64,000 nucleotides of DNA from Micrococcus cohnii (lineage in GTDB: Bacteria; Actinomycetota; Actinomycetes; Actinomycetales; Micrococcaceae): the NCBI RefSeq assembly GCF_014205175.1, contig NZ_JACHNA010000001.1, positions 1,922,001 to 1,986,000 on the forward strand, read 5' to 3'. The notes under the pieces are model-generated. The model had not been told where the DNA came from, searched no databases, and saw nothing but the letters and a program-made list of their open reading frames with translations. A program made the translations under genes and the position numbers. Positions 54,258 through 63,006 of this stretch are shown piece after piece. Every line of letters begins with the position of its first letter. Within the stretch, counting starts at the first letter, position 1.

Positions 54258-54301
54258 GAGGTTGCGACGGCAGGCAGGACCCGCGTCGCCGGGGAATCAG
54301 A

Positions 54302-55603
54302 TCAGCGCTGGTCCTGCGAGTCGACCTGCACGCCGCGGCCCGAGGCCTGCGAGCCGTGCTCGGTGCCGCGCACACCGTCGCGGTCCGCGCCGTTCCGGGC
54401 CTCCTGACCGTTCCGAGCGTCCTGGGGCTCGCGGATGCCGTCGGTGGCCGTCGGGCCGTTCGGCACGGCGCCGTCCTGCGCGACCGGGCGCGCGGAGGCG
54501 GCCTGGTTGCGCACGCCGGCCTCGGCGAGGGCCTCATTCTGCTTCTGGAACGGACCGCCCTGGCCGTCCACGACCGGGATGTTCGCGGTCACCGGGCCCG
54601 GAGCCGGAGCGGCCCACGGGTCCTCGACCGGCTTGGTCAGCTTCCAGATCGCGAACGCGGCGCCCGCGGCGGCCACGGCCATGCCGGCGATGATCCAGCC
54701 CTTGCCGCCCGAACGGGAGTGCTGCTTGGCCTGCTTGGCCATGGTCTTCTGCGTCTGGCCGGCGTACTGGGCGGCCTGCTTGCGCAGCTTCTGCACGATC
54801 TTCTTGTCACCGGTGACGTTGATCAGGGTCTGCTCGACCGAGGTCGGCACCTTCACCTCGTGCACCGACTTGCCCGCTCGCCCGGCAGCGTCCGAGAGGC
54901 GCTGCGCCGCCACCGGGAGCAGCACGTCGCGGCGCTGCTGCGCGTAACGGGTCGCGTTGCCCAGCCGCTCCTGCATCTGCGGGGACAGCTTCTGCGAGCC
55001 ATCCTGCAGGCGGGACTGGACGGCGGCCAGGCCGGCGAGGGCGGCGGCCTTGGCCTCGGCGCCGTTGGACGTGGTGTTCTTGCGGGCCTTGGCGGAGGTG
55101 CGGGAGATGTTCTTCACTGCCTTGTTCCCCTGACGCTTGGCGGCACGGTTCTTCTGCTTGGCGGCGCGGGCCAGTGCGCGGCCGGCCCGGCGGGACTTCT
55201 TCTTGGTCTTCTTGCCCGACTTCTCGGCCTGCTTCTGCAGGTCCTCGAGCCAGTTCTGGACCGAGTCCAGGCGACCGCCCACGGCCGGGGCGAGGGCACT
55301 GACGCCGGCGGCGACCTGCGGGGCGTACTTCTTGTACTGGCCCTGCACGGCGTCGGCGGCCTCCTGGGCGCGGCCCGTCACGGCCGGGACGTAGGTGTCC
55401 TGCGCCTGCTCGGCCATGCGACGGCCCTGGTCCGCGGCGATGGAGCCGCGGTACGCGCCGTCGGCGACGCCGTACTCGCCCCACGCGCGGGCGAGCTCCA
55501 TCTTCGGGGCGGCCCAGTGGACGAGGTTCTCCTTCTGGCGGTCGAAGAACGCGCCGACGGCGCCTCCCTCTGCGGTGTACGAGTCGGTGGCCTTGGTGCG
55601 CAT
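54302..55603 (-). CDS. Lys/Arg-rich membrane-anchored protein of unknown function
   Basis: A 433-residue protein with GGGAGA ahead of ATG 55603. The first 160 residues are helix-forming. A very basic segment follows (about 130-185: KKTKKKSRRAGRALARAAKQ and KNRAAKRQGNKAVKNISRT), then a helical region, one membrane helix near 315-335 (GWIIAGMAVAAAGAAFAIWK), and a hydrophilic Asn/Gly/Arg tail of about 95 residues. No family is recognised. The basic cytoplasmic part could bind nucleic acid or acidic lipids; that is inference. It is divergent from the cyclophilin gene. Confidence 0.8.
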   Translation of the reverse strand: MRTKATDSYTAEGGAVGAFFDRQKENLVHWAAPKMELARAWGEYGVADGAYRGSIAADQGRRMAEQAQDTYVPAVTGRAQEAADAVQGQYKKYAPQVAAGVSALAPAVGGRLDSVQNWLEDLQKQAEKSGKKTKKKSRRAGRALARAAKQKNRAAKRQGNKAVKNISRTSAKARKNTTSNGAEAKAAALAGLAAVQSRLQDGSQKLSPQMQERLGNATRYAQQRRDVLLPVAAQRLSDAAGRAGKSVHEVKVPTSVEQTLINVTGDKKIVQKLRKQAAQYAGQTQKTMAKQAKQHSRSGGKGWIIAGMAVAAAGAAFAIWKLTKPVEDPWAAPAPGPVTANIPVVDGQGGPFQKQNEALAEAGVRNQAASARPVAQDGAVPNGPTATDGIREPQDARNGQEARNGADRDGVRGTEHGSQASGRGVQVDSQDQR

Positions 55604-55834
55604 GCGATCTCCCTTGAGTCGACGGTGCGAATGCGGGGCGGGCCCGCAGTCGGGTTCTGCCCCCACCCTAGTCGCGGCCCGACCGGCATGGCACGGTTCG
55701 GCGGCGGGCCGGGCGTCGAGGCGGCGTGCCCGCCGGCCACGGGGGCCGGGCGCGCGGCTTCGCCGAACGCGAAGTCGGCCGCGCAGGGAGCCGACCCGTC
55801 CCGCTGCCGCGGCGCGGATGGAACAATGGCGCGC

Positions 55835-56365
55835 ATGACCAACGCAACGCACACCGCGACCATCCACACCAACCACGGCGACATCGTCGTCGAGCTCTAC
55901 GGCAACCACGCCCCGAAGACCGTGAAGAACTTCGTCGGCCTGGCCACCGGTGAGCAGGAGTGGACCCACCCGCAGACCGGCGAGATGAACGAGGGCAAGC
56001 CGCTGTACTCCGGCACCGTGTTCCACCGCATCATCAAGGACTTCATGATCCAGGGCGGCGACCCGCTGGGCATGGGCGTCGGCGGCCCCGGCTACCAGTT
56101 CGGCGACGAGATTCACCCCGAGCTGCAGTTCGACCGCCCGTACCTGCTCGCGATGGCCAACGCCGGCCCGGGCACCAACGGCTCGCAGTTCTTCATCACC
56201 TCGGTGCCGACCGGCTGGCTCAACGGCAAGCACACCATCTTCGGCGAGGTGAAGGACGAGGCCTCCCAGAAGGTCGTCGACGAGCTCAACGCCGTCGCCA
56301 CGGACCCGCGCGACCGTCCGCTCGAGGACGTCGTCATCGAGTCGATCGAGATCGCCGAGGCCTGA
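55835..56365 (+). CDS. ppiA: Peptidyl-prolyl cis-trans isomerase, cyclophilin type
   Basis: A 176-residue cytoplasmic cyclophilin. Active-site elements: VFHRIIKDFMIQGGDPLGMG (with the catalytic Arg), NAGPGTNGSQFFIT and WLNGKHTIFGEV. No signal peptide. The position near crgA, pabA and pknB, followed by a rhomboid gene, is the conserved actinobacterial order. An ATG at 55826 adding three residues is also possible. Confidence 0.96.
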   Translation: MTNATHTATIHTNHGDIVVELYGNHAPKTVKNFVGLATGEQEWTHPQTGEMNEGKPLYSGTVFHRIIKDFMIQGGDPLGMGVGGPGYQFGDEIHPELQFDRPYLLAMANAGPGTNGSQFFITSVPTGWLNGKHTIFGEVKDEASQKVVDELNAVATDPRDRPLEDVVIESIEIAEA

Positions 56366-56393
56366 GCCTGACGACGGGGATAGCCTTCACCCT

Positions 56394-57299
56394 GTGAGTT
56401 CTTCCCCGTACGACGACGATCCCCGCGGCCCGGACGCCCCGGGCGCTGCCGCCCCGCAGTGCCCCCGGCATCCGGGCCGCGTCGCGTTCGTGGCCTGCGT
56501 CGGCTGCCGCCGGCCCACGTGCCTCGAGTGTCAGGCCGGCACCACCGCCGACGGGCGCGCGGTCTGCGTCGACTGCGCTGCCGACATCGCGCAGGGTCGC
56601 GACGGCGGGCCCGGACCGACGCGCCGGCCAGGGGCGGGGGAGCTGTTGCGCACGACCCCGCCCGTGCTCGCGGTGCTGATCGGGCTGAACGTGGTGCTCT
56701 ATGCCGGGCAATGGTTGCTGCCGTTCGCCGGCGTCGATCTGACGAGCCTCGGCTGGTACGCGGGCCTGCACACCTCCCACGTGCTGTTCGAGCCGTGGCG
56801 CATGCTGACCAGCGGGTTCCTGCACCTGCCCGCGAACCCGCTGCACCTGCTGCTGAACATGGCGGCCCTGTGGATGCTCGGGCGCGAACTGGTGCGAATG
56901 CTCGGCACCCCGCGGTTCCTCGCCCTTTATCTGCTGTGCGCGGTCGGCGGGTCGGTCGCCGTGCTGTGGTTCAGCGATCCGTTTGTGCCCGTGGTGGGCG
57001 CCTCGGGCGCTGTGTACGGGCTCTTCGCCGCGCTGCTGTTCACAGCGCGGCGCCGCGGGGCGGACGTGCGCTCCCTGGCGGTCGTGCTCGCGCTGAACCT
57101 GGTGGCGAGCTTCGCGATCCCGGATATCTCGTGGCAGGGGCACCTGGGCGGCCTGGCCACTGGGGCGGCGCTCGCGCCGGCGCTGCGTTCCCGCTCCCGG
57201 GGCGTCGCCGTGGCCGGAATGCTCGCGACAGCGGCGGCTCTGGCGCTGCTCACGTGGCTCGGGGCCGACCGGCTCACACCCGCGGCGATCCTGGGCTGA
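56394..57299 (+). CDS. Rhomboid-family intramembrane serine protease
   Basis: A 301-residue protease. The N-terminal 65 residues form a Cys/His zinc-binding element of B-box type (CPRHPGRVAFVACVGCRRPT and CLECQAGTTADG then CVDCAAD). Six membrane helices follow, with HLLLNMAALWMLGRELVRML, the catalytic serine in VVGASGAVYGLFAALL and the catalytic histidine in ISWQGHLGGLATGAAL. The soluble zinc module before the rhomboid domain is common in actinobacteria. GTG start 28 bp after ppiA. Confidence 0.95.
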   Translation: MSSSPYDDDPRGPDAPGAAAPQCPRHPGRVAFVACVGCRRPTCLECQAGTTADGRAVCVDCAADIAQGRDGGPGPTRRPGAGELLRTTPPVLAVLIGLNVVLYAGQWLLPFAGVDLTSLGWYAGLHTSHVLFEPWRMLTSGFLHLPANPLHLLLNMAALWMLGRELVRMLGTPRFLALYLLCAVGGSVAVLWFSDPFVPVVGASGAVYGLFAALLFTARRRGADVRSLAVVLALNLVASFAIPDISWQGHLGGLATGAALAPALRSRSRGVAVAGMLATAAALALLTWLGADRLTPAAILG

Positions 57300-57490
57300 A
57301 GGACGTCATCGGCCAGCCGGGCCGTCCACAGACCGGTCCACAGCACACACGGTCCATCCACAGCCTCGTCCCCAGGCTGTGGGAAGTCGTCCACAGGGTT
57401 GTGCACAGATGTGGATACGAATGACAGACGTGTGATTCCACGCGAGGACGGCCTGGTTCTCCACAGCGTTGTCCACACTGTGGAGAATTA
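57300..57490. promoter_or_regulatory. DnaA-box-like cluster downstream of the rhomboid gene
   Basis: Numerous TCCACA/TGTGGA motifs in 190 bp with no gene. The clearest are TTCTCCACA (57457-57465), TTGTCCACA (57469-57477, perfect) and TGTGGAGAA (57479-57487), which also form a hairpin; others occur near 57325, 57336, 57355, 57380, 57391 and 57409. It lies about 17.5 kb from oriC between the convergent rhomboid and crgA genes. A DnaA-titration role is inference. Confidence 0.6.
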
Positions 57491-57576
57491 CACGCGTGTG
57501 AGTCAGCCCGTCCGGGCGGACCGCATGGACTCCAGAATCGGCGTGATCTCGGGCCTCACTGGGTGGCGCTGAGAGG

Positions 57577-57858
57577 TCACTCGCCCCAGCGGGACATCAT
57601 CAGGAAGCCGATCATGGCCAGGCCGAAGCCGATCAGGATGTTCCAGCCGCCGATCCCCGGGATCGGATACAGCTGCATGGACAGGTAGAACACACAGATC
57701 CACAGCAGCCCGACGATCAACAGGCCGAACATCACGGCCTTGTACCAGCCCGGCAGGGGCCGGCCCAGTTCGCGCACGTCGACGTCGCGCTCCTCGGTCT
57801 CGTCGTCGGCTTCCTGGTTGAAGCGGTCCAGGCTGTCGTCGAAATCGGTCTTCGCCAC
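57577..57858 (-). CDS. crgA: Cell division protein CrgA
   Basis: A 93-residue septum-associated protein with two membrane helices: a charged N-terminus, then GRPLPGWYKAVMFGLLIVGL, YLSMQLYPIPGIGGWNILIG and FGLAMIGFLMMSRWG, which matches CrgA throughout. It interacts with FtsZ and septal proteins in actinobacteria. The GTG at 57858 has GGGAGGA 7 bases upstream. Confidence 0.95.
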   Translation of the reverse strand: MAKTDFDDSLDRFNQEADDETEERDVDVRELGRPLPGWYKAVMFGLLIVGLLWICVFYLSMQLYPIPGIGGWNILIGFGLAMIGFLMMSRWGE

Positions 57859-58021
57859 GGGCGTCCTCCCTGCGTGCGGACAACGGAATCGGGGGCCGGG
57901 CAGGCGGTATCCTGCGCTGAACGACCCGCCGTGCAGTCTACGGTCCGCCCGTGTGCCGGACCGCCGCCACGTCGCCCCGCCGGCGTCGACAGCCCCGACA
58001 CCCAGCCCCGAGGAGCAGCTC

Positions 58022-58639
58022 ATGCCAGACCGCGCCACCGCCGAGTCCCGCGGCCCGAGCGTGCTCGTGATCGACAACCAGGACAGCTTCGTCCACACGA
58101 TCGCCGACTACCTGCAGCAGCTGGGAGCCCGCACCCGCGTCGTCCGCAACAACCAGATCGCCCCGCAGGCCGCGTGCGAGCTCGCCGACCGTCACGACGG
58201 GATCCTGATCTCGCCCGGCCCCGGCGCTCCGGCCGACGCGGGTGTCTCACCGGCGCTGATCCGCCACGCCGCGGACGTCCGCCGGCCTCTGCTGGGCGTG
58301 TGCCTCGGCCACCAGGGCATCGCGGAGGCCTATGGAGCGCGCGTCGGGCATGCGCGGGAGCTGATGCACGGCAAGACCTCGCGCGTGCGCCACAACGGTC
58401 ACCCCCTCTTCGCGGGCCTGCCCGATCCGTTCACCGCGACGCGCTATCACTCGCTCGCGGTGGAGCGGGCCACCGTGGACGAACAGGCCCTCGATATCAC
58501 CGCCGAGACCGACGACGGCGTCGTGATGGGCCTGGCCCACCGCGACCTGCCCTTGTGGGGCGTGCAGTTCCACCCCGAATCGATCCTCACCGAGGGCGGC
58601 CACCGCCTGTTCCGCAACTGGCTCGACACGCTGGGCTGA
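58022..58639 (+). CDS. pabA: Anthranilate/aminodeoxychorismate synthase glutamine amidotransferase subunit
   Basis: A 205-residue class I amidotransferase. LVIDNQDSFVHTIADYLQQL is the family start; the nucleophile Cys lies in LLGVCLGHQGIAEAYG; the catalytic His and Glu are in WGVQFHPESILTEGG. It supplies ammonia to a TrpE- or PabB-type partner, which is not in the window; trpG versus pabA cannot be decided. GAGGAG is 6 bases ahead of the ATG. It is divergent from crgA and ends 3 bp from the convergent pknB stop. Confidence 0.92.
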   Translation: MPDRATAESRGPSVLVIDNQDSFVHTIADYLQQLGARTRVVRNNQIAPQAACELADRHDGILISPGPGAPADAGVSPALIRHAADVRRPLLGVCLGHQGIAEAYGARVGHARELMHGKTSRVRHNGHPLFAGLPDPFTATRYHSLAVERATVDEQALDITAETDDGVVMGLAHRDLPLWGVQFHPESILTEGGHRLFRNWLDTLG

Positions 58640-58642
58640 GGC

Positions 58643-60652
58643 TCAGTCCTTCGACGCTCCGGAGCCCTTCTTCTCGTCCTTCTTCGCCTCACCGGCGACG
58701 ACAACCGTGAGGGTGCCGTCGCTGTCCATGGTCGAGGCGCCGGAGGGTTTCTGGGAGATGACGGTGCCGTCCGCAGCGTCCTTGGACTTCTGGCGGTCGA
58801 ACTGCACGGTGGCGTGCGGCAGCTCTTCCTCGAGGCTCTTCTTGGCCTCCGCCTTCGTCAGACCCACCACGTTGGGCACCGGCGCCTGACCGCTGGCGAG
58901 CTTCAGCTCGACGGCGGAGCCGGCCGCGACGTCGCTGTCCGCCTGGGGCAGGGTGTCCACGACGCGGTCCTTGCGCACCTCGCCCGAGTCGGTGGTGCGT
59001 ACGCTCGTGACCGACAGCCCGAGCTTCGACAGCTCGGACCGCGCCTCGGACTCGGACATCCCCTTCAGCGAGGACGGGATCGTCACGGAGGCCGGACCCT
59101 TGGAGACGTGCAGGAGCACCTCGGTGTCCTTGGCCACCTCCGCCTGCTCGGCGGGTGCGGAGTCGATCGTCTCGCCGGCCGGGACTGTCGGGTCGTAGAC
59201 CTCGCTCACGCGGGCGCGCAGGCCCTCGGCCGCGAGCGAGTTCTCGGCCTCCTCGCGCGTCATCCCGGTCAGTTGCGGGACCGACGTCGTGGAGTTCTCC
59301 TGCGCGATCAGGGTCGCGGCGAGGGCACCTGCCGTCAGCAGCAGGGCCACCAAGGCGAGGACCAGCGGCAGCGTCACCCGCCGTCCCGAACGCCGACGGG
59401 GGTCGTGCGGCGCGGCGGCGGGGCCGGGAGCCGGTGTCTCCGGCCACCGCGGCGTGTGCCCGGCGCGGCGGGAGCCGGAGGCCGTCGCGGACGAGGGCTC
59501 GTCCACGGGCCCGGACCCGGCGGCCGGGTCGTGCGTCGATGTCGCGCCGGACTCATCGACACGGTGGTCGCCGGCGGAGGCCGGGGCGTCCGCCGACACC
59601 GCGGCGAGCCCCGTGGCGGTGGCCGTCACGGACGGTGCGGTGGGGTGGGCGTCCGTCTCCTCGTCGCGGACGACGTCCAGGCGCGCGGTCGGCTGCTCGG
59701 CGGCGCGCACCGCTGCGGCGGTGCTCGCGGCGTCGTCGATGTTCTCCGGCACGAGCGTCTCGTCCGATGCCGGCGGCGTCGCGGTGGCAGGCACCTGCGA
59801 GGGCGCCGCCACGGCCTCGGCCAGCGCCCGGGCGAACTGCGCGGCGTCGGCGAAGCGGTCCGCCGGGTCCTTGGCCAGGGCGGTGAGGACGACGGCGTCG
59901 AGGGCCTCTGAGACCTGCGGGTTCAGGGTCGACGGCACGGGTGGCTGCTCACGCACATGCTGATACGCCACGGCCACCGGCGAATCCCCGACGAACGGGG
60001 CACGTCCCGTGAACATCTCGAACGCGACGCAGCCGGCCGAGTACAGATCCGAGCGGGCGTCGACCTCCTGCCCGGTCGCCTGCTCGGGGGAGAGGTACTG
60101 CGCCGTCCCGACGACGGCCTGCGTCTGCGTCGTGCTGGCCGAGGTGTCCGTCAGGGCCCGCGCGATGCCGAAGTCCATCACCTTCACCTGGCCATCGTCG
60201 GAGACCATGATGTTGGCTGGCTTGATGTCCCGGTGCGCGATGCCGCGGGAGTGGGCGAAACCGAGCGCCGTGAGCAGTCCGTCGAGCCAGCCCAGGGCCG
60301 TGGACACCTCGACCTCCCCTTCGCCGAGCAGATCCTTCACGGTGCTGCCGGAGATGAACTCCATGACCAGGAACGGGCACGAGACCTCGTGGTCGAAGCC
60401 GTCGGGAAGCAGCTGCTCGCCCGTGTCGAACACCGTGACGATGTTCGGGTGGTGCAGGGCGGCCGCGCTGCGGGCCTCCTGGTGGAAGCGCGCCTGGAAC
60501 CGCGGGTCGCGGGCCAGGTCGCGTCGCATCATCTTGACGGCGATCGTGCGGTCCAGCCGCAGGTCCGTACCGCGGTAGACGTCGGCCATGCCGCCGCGCC
60601 CGATGCGTTCACCGACGTGGTACCGACCGTTGAGGACGCGGTTCTGAGGCAC
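58643..60652 (-). CDS. pknB: Serine/threonine protein kinase with PASTA domains (PknB type)
   Basis: A 669-residue membrane kinase sensing muropeptides or lipid II. The kinase domain (about 1-270) has IGRGGMADVYRGTDLRLDRT, IAVKMMRR, HRDIKPANIM and MDFGIAR with the activation loop TTQTQAVVGTAQYLSPEQ. A Ser/Ala/Pro-rich juxtamembrane region of about 150 residues leads to one helix (VTLPLVLALVALLLTAGALA, near 430-450), then three PASTA repeats (starting near SVPQLTGM, IPSSLKGM and VPNVVGLT). The Lys/Asp tail is short. GTG start with GGGAG upstream. Confidence 0.96.
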   Translation of the reverse strand: MPQNRVLNGRYHVGERIGRGGMADVYRGTDLRLDRTIAVKMMRRDLARDPRFQARFHQEARSAAALHHPNIVTVFDTGEQLLPDGFDHEVSCPFLVMEFISGSTVKDLLGEGEVEVSTALGWLDGLLTALGFAHSRGIAHRDIKPANIMVSDDGQVKVMDFGIARALTDTSASTTQTQAVVGTAQYLSPEQATGQEVDARSDLYSAGCVAFEMFTGRAPFVGDSPVAVAYQHVREQPPVPSTLNPQVSEALDAVVLTALAKDPADRFADAAQFARALAEAVAAPSQVPATATPPASDETLVPENIDDAASTAAAVRAAEQPTARLDVVRDEETDAHPTAPSVTATATGLAAVSADAPASAGDHRVDESGATSTHDPAAGSGPVDEPSSATASGSRRAGHTPRWPETPAPGPAAAPHDPRRRSGRRVTLPLVLALVALLLTAGALAATLIAQENSTTSVPQLTGMTREEAENSLAAEGLRARVSEVYDPTVPAGETIDSAPAEQAEVAKDTEVLLHVSKGPASVTIPSSLKGMSESEARSELSKLGLSVTSVRTTDSGEVRKDRVVDTLPQADSDVAAGSAVELKLASGQAPVPNVVGLTKAEAKKSLEEELPHATVQFDRQKSKDAADGTVISQKPSGASTMDSDGTLTVVVAGEAKKDEKKGSGASKD

Positions 60653-60687
60653 TGTGGGACTCCCTGGGTCGGACGGATCCGACCGGA

Positions 60688-63006
60688 TCAGTTCGAGGGC
60701 GCGGCGGAGGACTCGTCAGCCGAGGCCGAGGCGTCGGCGCTCGAGGGCTGCTCGGCGGCGGGAGATGACTCGGACGGGCGGCTCGCCGGTGAGGACTGCT
60801 CGGCGGAGGGCTCGGCGCTGGACTCCTCGGCGCTGGACTCCTGGGCGGGGCTCGACGCGTCGCCCTGCGTGGGCTCGGCGTCGGAGGGCTCGGCCGAGGA
60901 GGCGTTGTCGTCGGGCCGCTCGGTCGGAGTCGAGGAGGGCTCTGCGGACTGCTCCGGCGCGGGCTGCTCGGTCGAGCGCTCTTCGTCGGCGGACTCGTCC
61001 GACGGCGCCACGGTCGACGCGTCGGCATCGTCGGTCGGGGCGTCCTCGGGCTCGGTGCCCTCCTCCTGTCCGGCGTTCGGATCAGGGGCTTCGGTCGGCG
61101 TCAGCTCGGCCGGGGTCGACCGGCTCGGGGAGGGGCCCGCCCCGGCTCCGGTGGAGACGATGACGTTGACCGCCAGGTTGAACGGGTGGCGCTCGCCCGG
61201 TGCCGGGTTCACGCGCACGACGGATCCGGCGGGCACCGCCGCCGAGGACTCGCCGAGACGCTGCACCTGGAAGCCGGCGTCGCGCAGCTGCCGGATCACG
61301 GAGTCCGCGGGCTGGCCCACCAGCCCGGTGGGGATCATGCCGTGGCCGGTGGAGACGGACAGGCGCACGGTGTCGCCCGCATTCAGCCCACGGGTCGGGT
61401 CGAGGGCCGTCACCAGGCCTTCGTCAGCAGGGTCGTCGACGTCTTCGGTGCTGACGCGAAACCTGCGGTCCTCGAGTTCGGACCTCACCTCCTCGACCGG
61501 TCGACCGATGTAGTCGCCGCCATCGAGGGTGGTGCCGGACTCGCTTGCCGCGGCCGCGCCGGGTTCGGAGGAGTCGCCCGTGAGCGTGGGCCACAGCAGG
61601 GCGCCGAGCAGGGCGAACAGGATCAGCGCCAGCAACGCGATCAGCGGCCAGCGCATGCCCCGCCGCCGCGCGGGCCGGGAGGCGTCGGTGCCGGGCCCGC
61701 CCTGCGGAGTCTGTTCGCCGTGCCGCTGAGGCGTCCGACCGGCCTCGCCGCGTGCGCCGGCGTGGTGCCCGCCCCGGGCGGCGGCACCGGCCGCACCCGC
61801 AGCCCCGGCCCCGGCCAGTCCTGCAGCCGCGGCGGCGCCCGCTGAGCGGCGGTCCCGCGCCTGTGCGTCGTCGCCGACGGCCGGCAGCTCGGAGGTCGCC
61901 GGCATCGGGTCCTCGCGGCGCGACGAGCCACGCGACCGTCCGGCGCGGTCGTCCTGACCGCCCCGACGGGCCTTCCGGTCCGGCTTGTCCCGACGGGCCT
62001 GCCGGCCCTGCTGGTTCCGCCGACCCTCCCGGTCCCGCCCGTCGCTGCTGGGGCCGTGGGTGTCGGTCATGCCGGTGAAGTCCAGCGGGGCGGTCGTCGT
62101 CTCGACCGGCTGCGTCAGCGCCTCGTCCGGGAAGTCCTGACTCAGGAACGGGCGCAGGCCGGGCACGAGCGCGACGGCGCCCGCCACGTCCTGACGCCGC
62201 AGCGCGTCCGCGGCGTCCGAGAGTGCGGTCGCGTCCGAGGGGCGGTCCTTCGCGTCCTTCGAGAGCAGGCACATGATCAGCGCCCGCACCGGCTCCGGGA
62301 TCGATTCCGGCAGCGGCGGCGGCGGGTCGTTCACCTGGGCCAGCGCGATCGCGATCTGGGACTCACCCGTGAACGGCCGCTTCCCGACGAGCGCCTCATA
62401 GCCGATGACGCCGAGCGAGTAGAGGTCCGAGGAGCCCGTCGCCGTCTGCCCGGTGGCCTGCTCGGGGGCCAGGTACTGGGCGGTGCCCATCACCTGGCCG
62501 GTGGCGGTGAGCGGCACCTGGTCGGCGAGGCGGGCGATGCCGAAGTCGGTCACCTTGACCCGGCCGGTCGGGGTGATGAGCAGGTTGCCGGGCTTGACGT
62601 CGCGGTGCACGAGACCCTGAGCGTGGGCGGCGGAGAGGGCGGCGGCCGTCTGGGAGATGATCTTGAGCGTGCGCTCGGGTGAGAGCGACTTCTCCCGTTC
62701 CAGGATCGTGGACAGCGGCAGGCCGGGCACGAGCTCCATGACGAGGTAGGCCGAACCCTTCTCCTCGCCGTAGTCGTACACGTTCGCGACGCCGGGGTGG
62801 TTCAGCAGCGCGGTGTGCTGGGCCTCGGCGCGGAAGCGGCGCAGGAAGTTCGGGTCGCCCGTGTACTCCTCCTTCAGGATCTTCACGGCGGTCATCCGGC
62901 CCAGGACCTTGTCCTTGGCCTTCCAGACCTCGCCCATGCCGCCGATCGCGATGCGGTCCGTCAACTGGTACCGCCCGCCCAGCGTGATTCCCGATGTCGG
63001 CCTCAT
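60688..63006 (-). CDS. pknA: Serine/threonine protein kinase (PknA type) with PASTA repeats and acidic Ser-rich tail
   Basis: A 772-residue kinase starting [20 protein letters not shown]. Motifs: [43 protein letters not shown] and [13 protein letters not shown] long Arg/Gly-rich cytoplasmic linker precedes one helix ([20 protein letters not shown]). Outside are two PASTA repeats ([33 protein letters not shown]), then about 130 residues of Ser/Glu/Ala/Pro repeats. Mycobacterial PknA has no PASTA domains, so this is a divergence. The start overlaps the pbpA stop by 4 bp (ATGA), as expected of a coupled operon. Confidence 0.93.
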   Translation of the reverse strand: MRPTSGITLGGRYQLTDRIAIGGMGEVWKAKDKVLGRMTAVKILKEEYTGDPNFLRRFRAEAQHTALLNHPGVANVYDYGEEKGSAYLVMELVPGLPLSTILEREKSLSPERTLKIISQTAAALSAAHAQGLVHRDVKPGNLLITPTGRVKVTDFGIARLADQVPLTATGQVMGTAQYLAPEQATGQTATGSSDLYSLGVIGYEALVGKRPFTGESQIAIALAQVNDPPPPLPESIPEPVRALIMCLLSKDAKDRPSDATALSDAADALRRQDVAGAVALVPGLRPFLSQDFPDEALTQPVETTTAPLDFTGMTDTHGPSSDGRDREGRRNQQGRQARRDKPDRKARRGGQDDRAGRSRGSSRREDPMPATSELPAVGDDAQARDRRSAGAAAAAGLAGAGAAGAAGAAARGGHHAGARGEAGRTPQRHGEQTPQGGPGTDASRPARRRGMRWPLIALLALILFALLGALLWPTLTGDSSEPGAAAASESGTTLDGGDYIGRPVEEVRSELEDRRFRVSTEDVDDPADEGLVTALDPTRGLNAGDTVRLSVSTGHGMIPTGLVGQPADSVIRQLRDAGFQVQRLGESSAAVPAGSVVRVNPAPGERHPFNLAVNVIVSTGAGAGPSPSRSTPAELTPTEAPDPNAGQEEGTEPEDAPTDDADASTVAPSDESADEERSTEQPAPEQSAEPSSTPTERPDDNASSAEPSDAEPTQGDASSPAQESSAEESSAEPSAEQSSPASRPSESSPAAEQPSSADASASADESSAAPSN

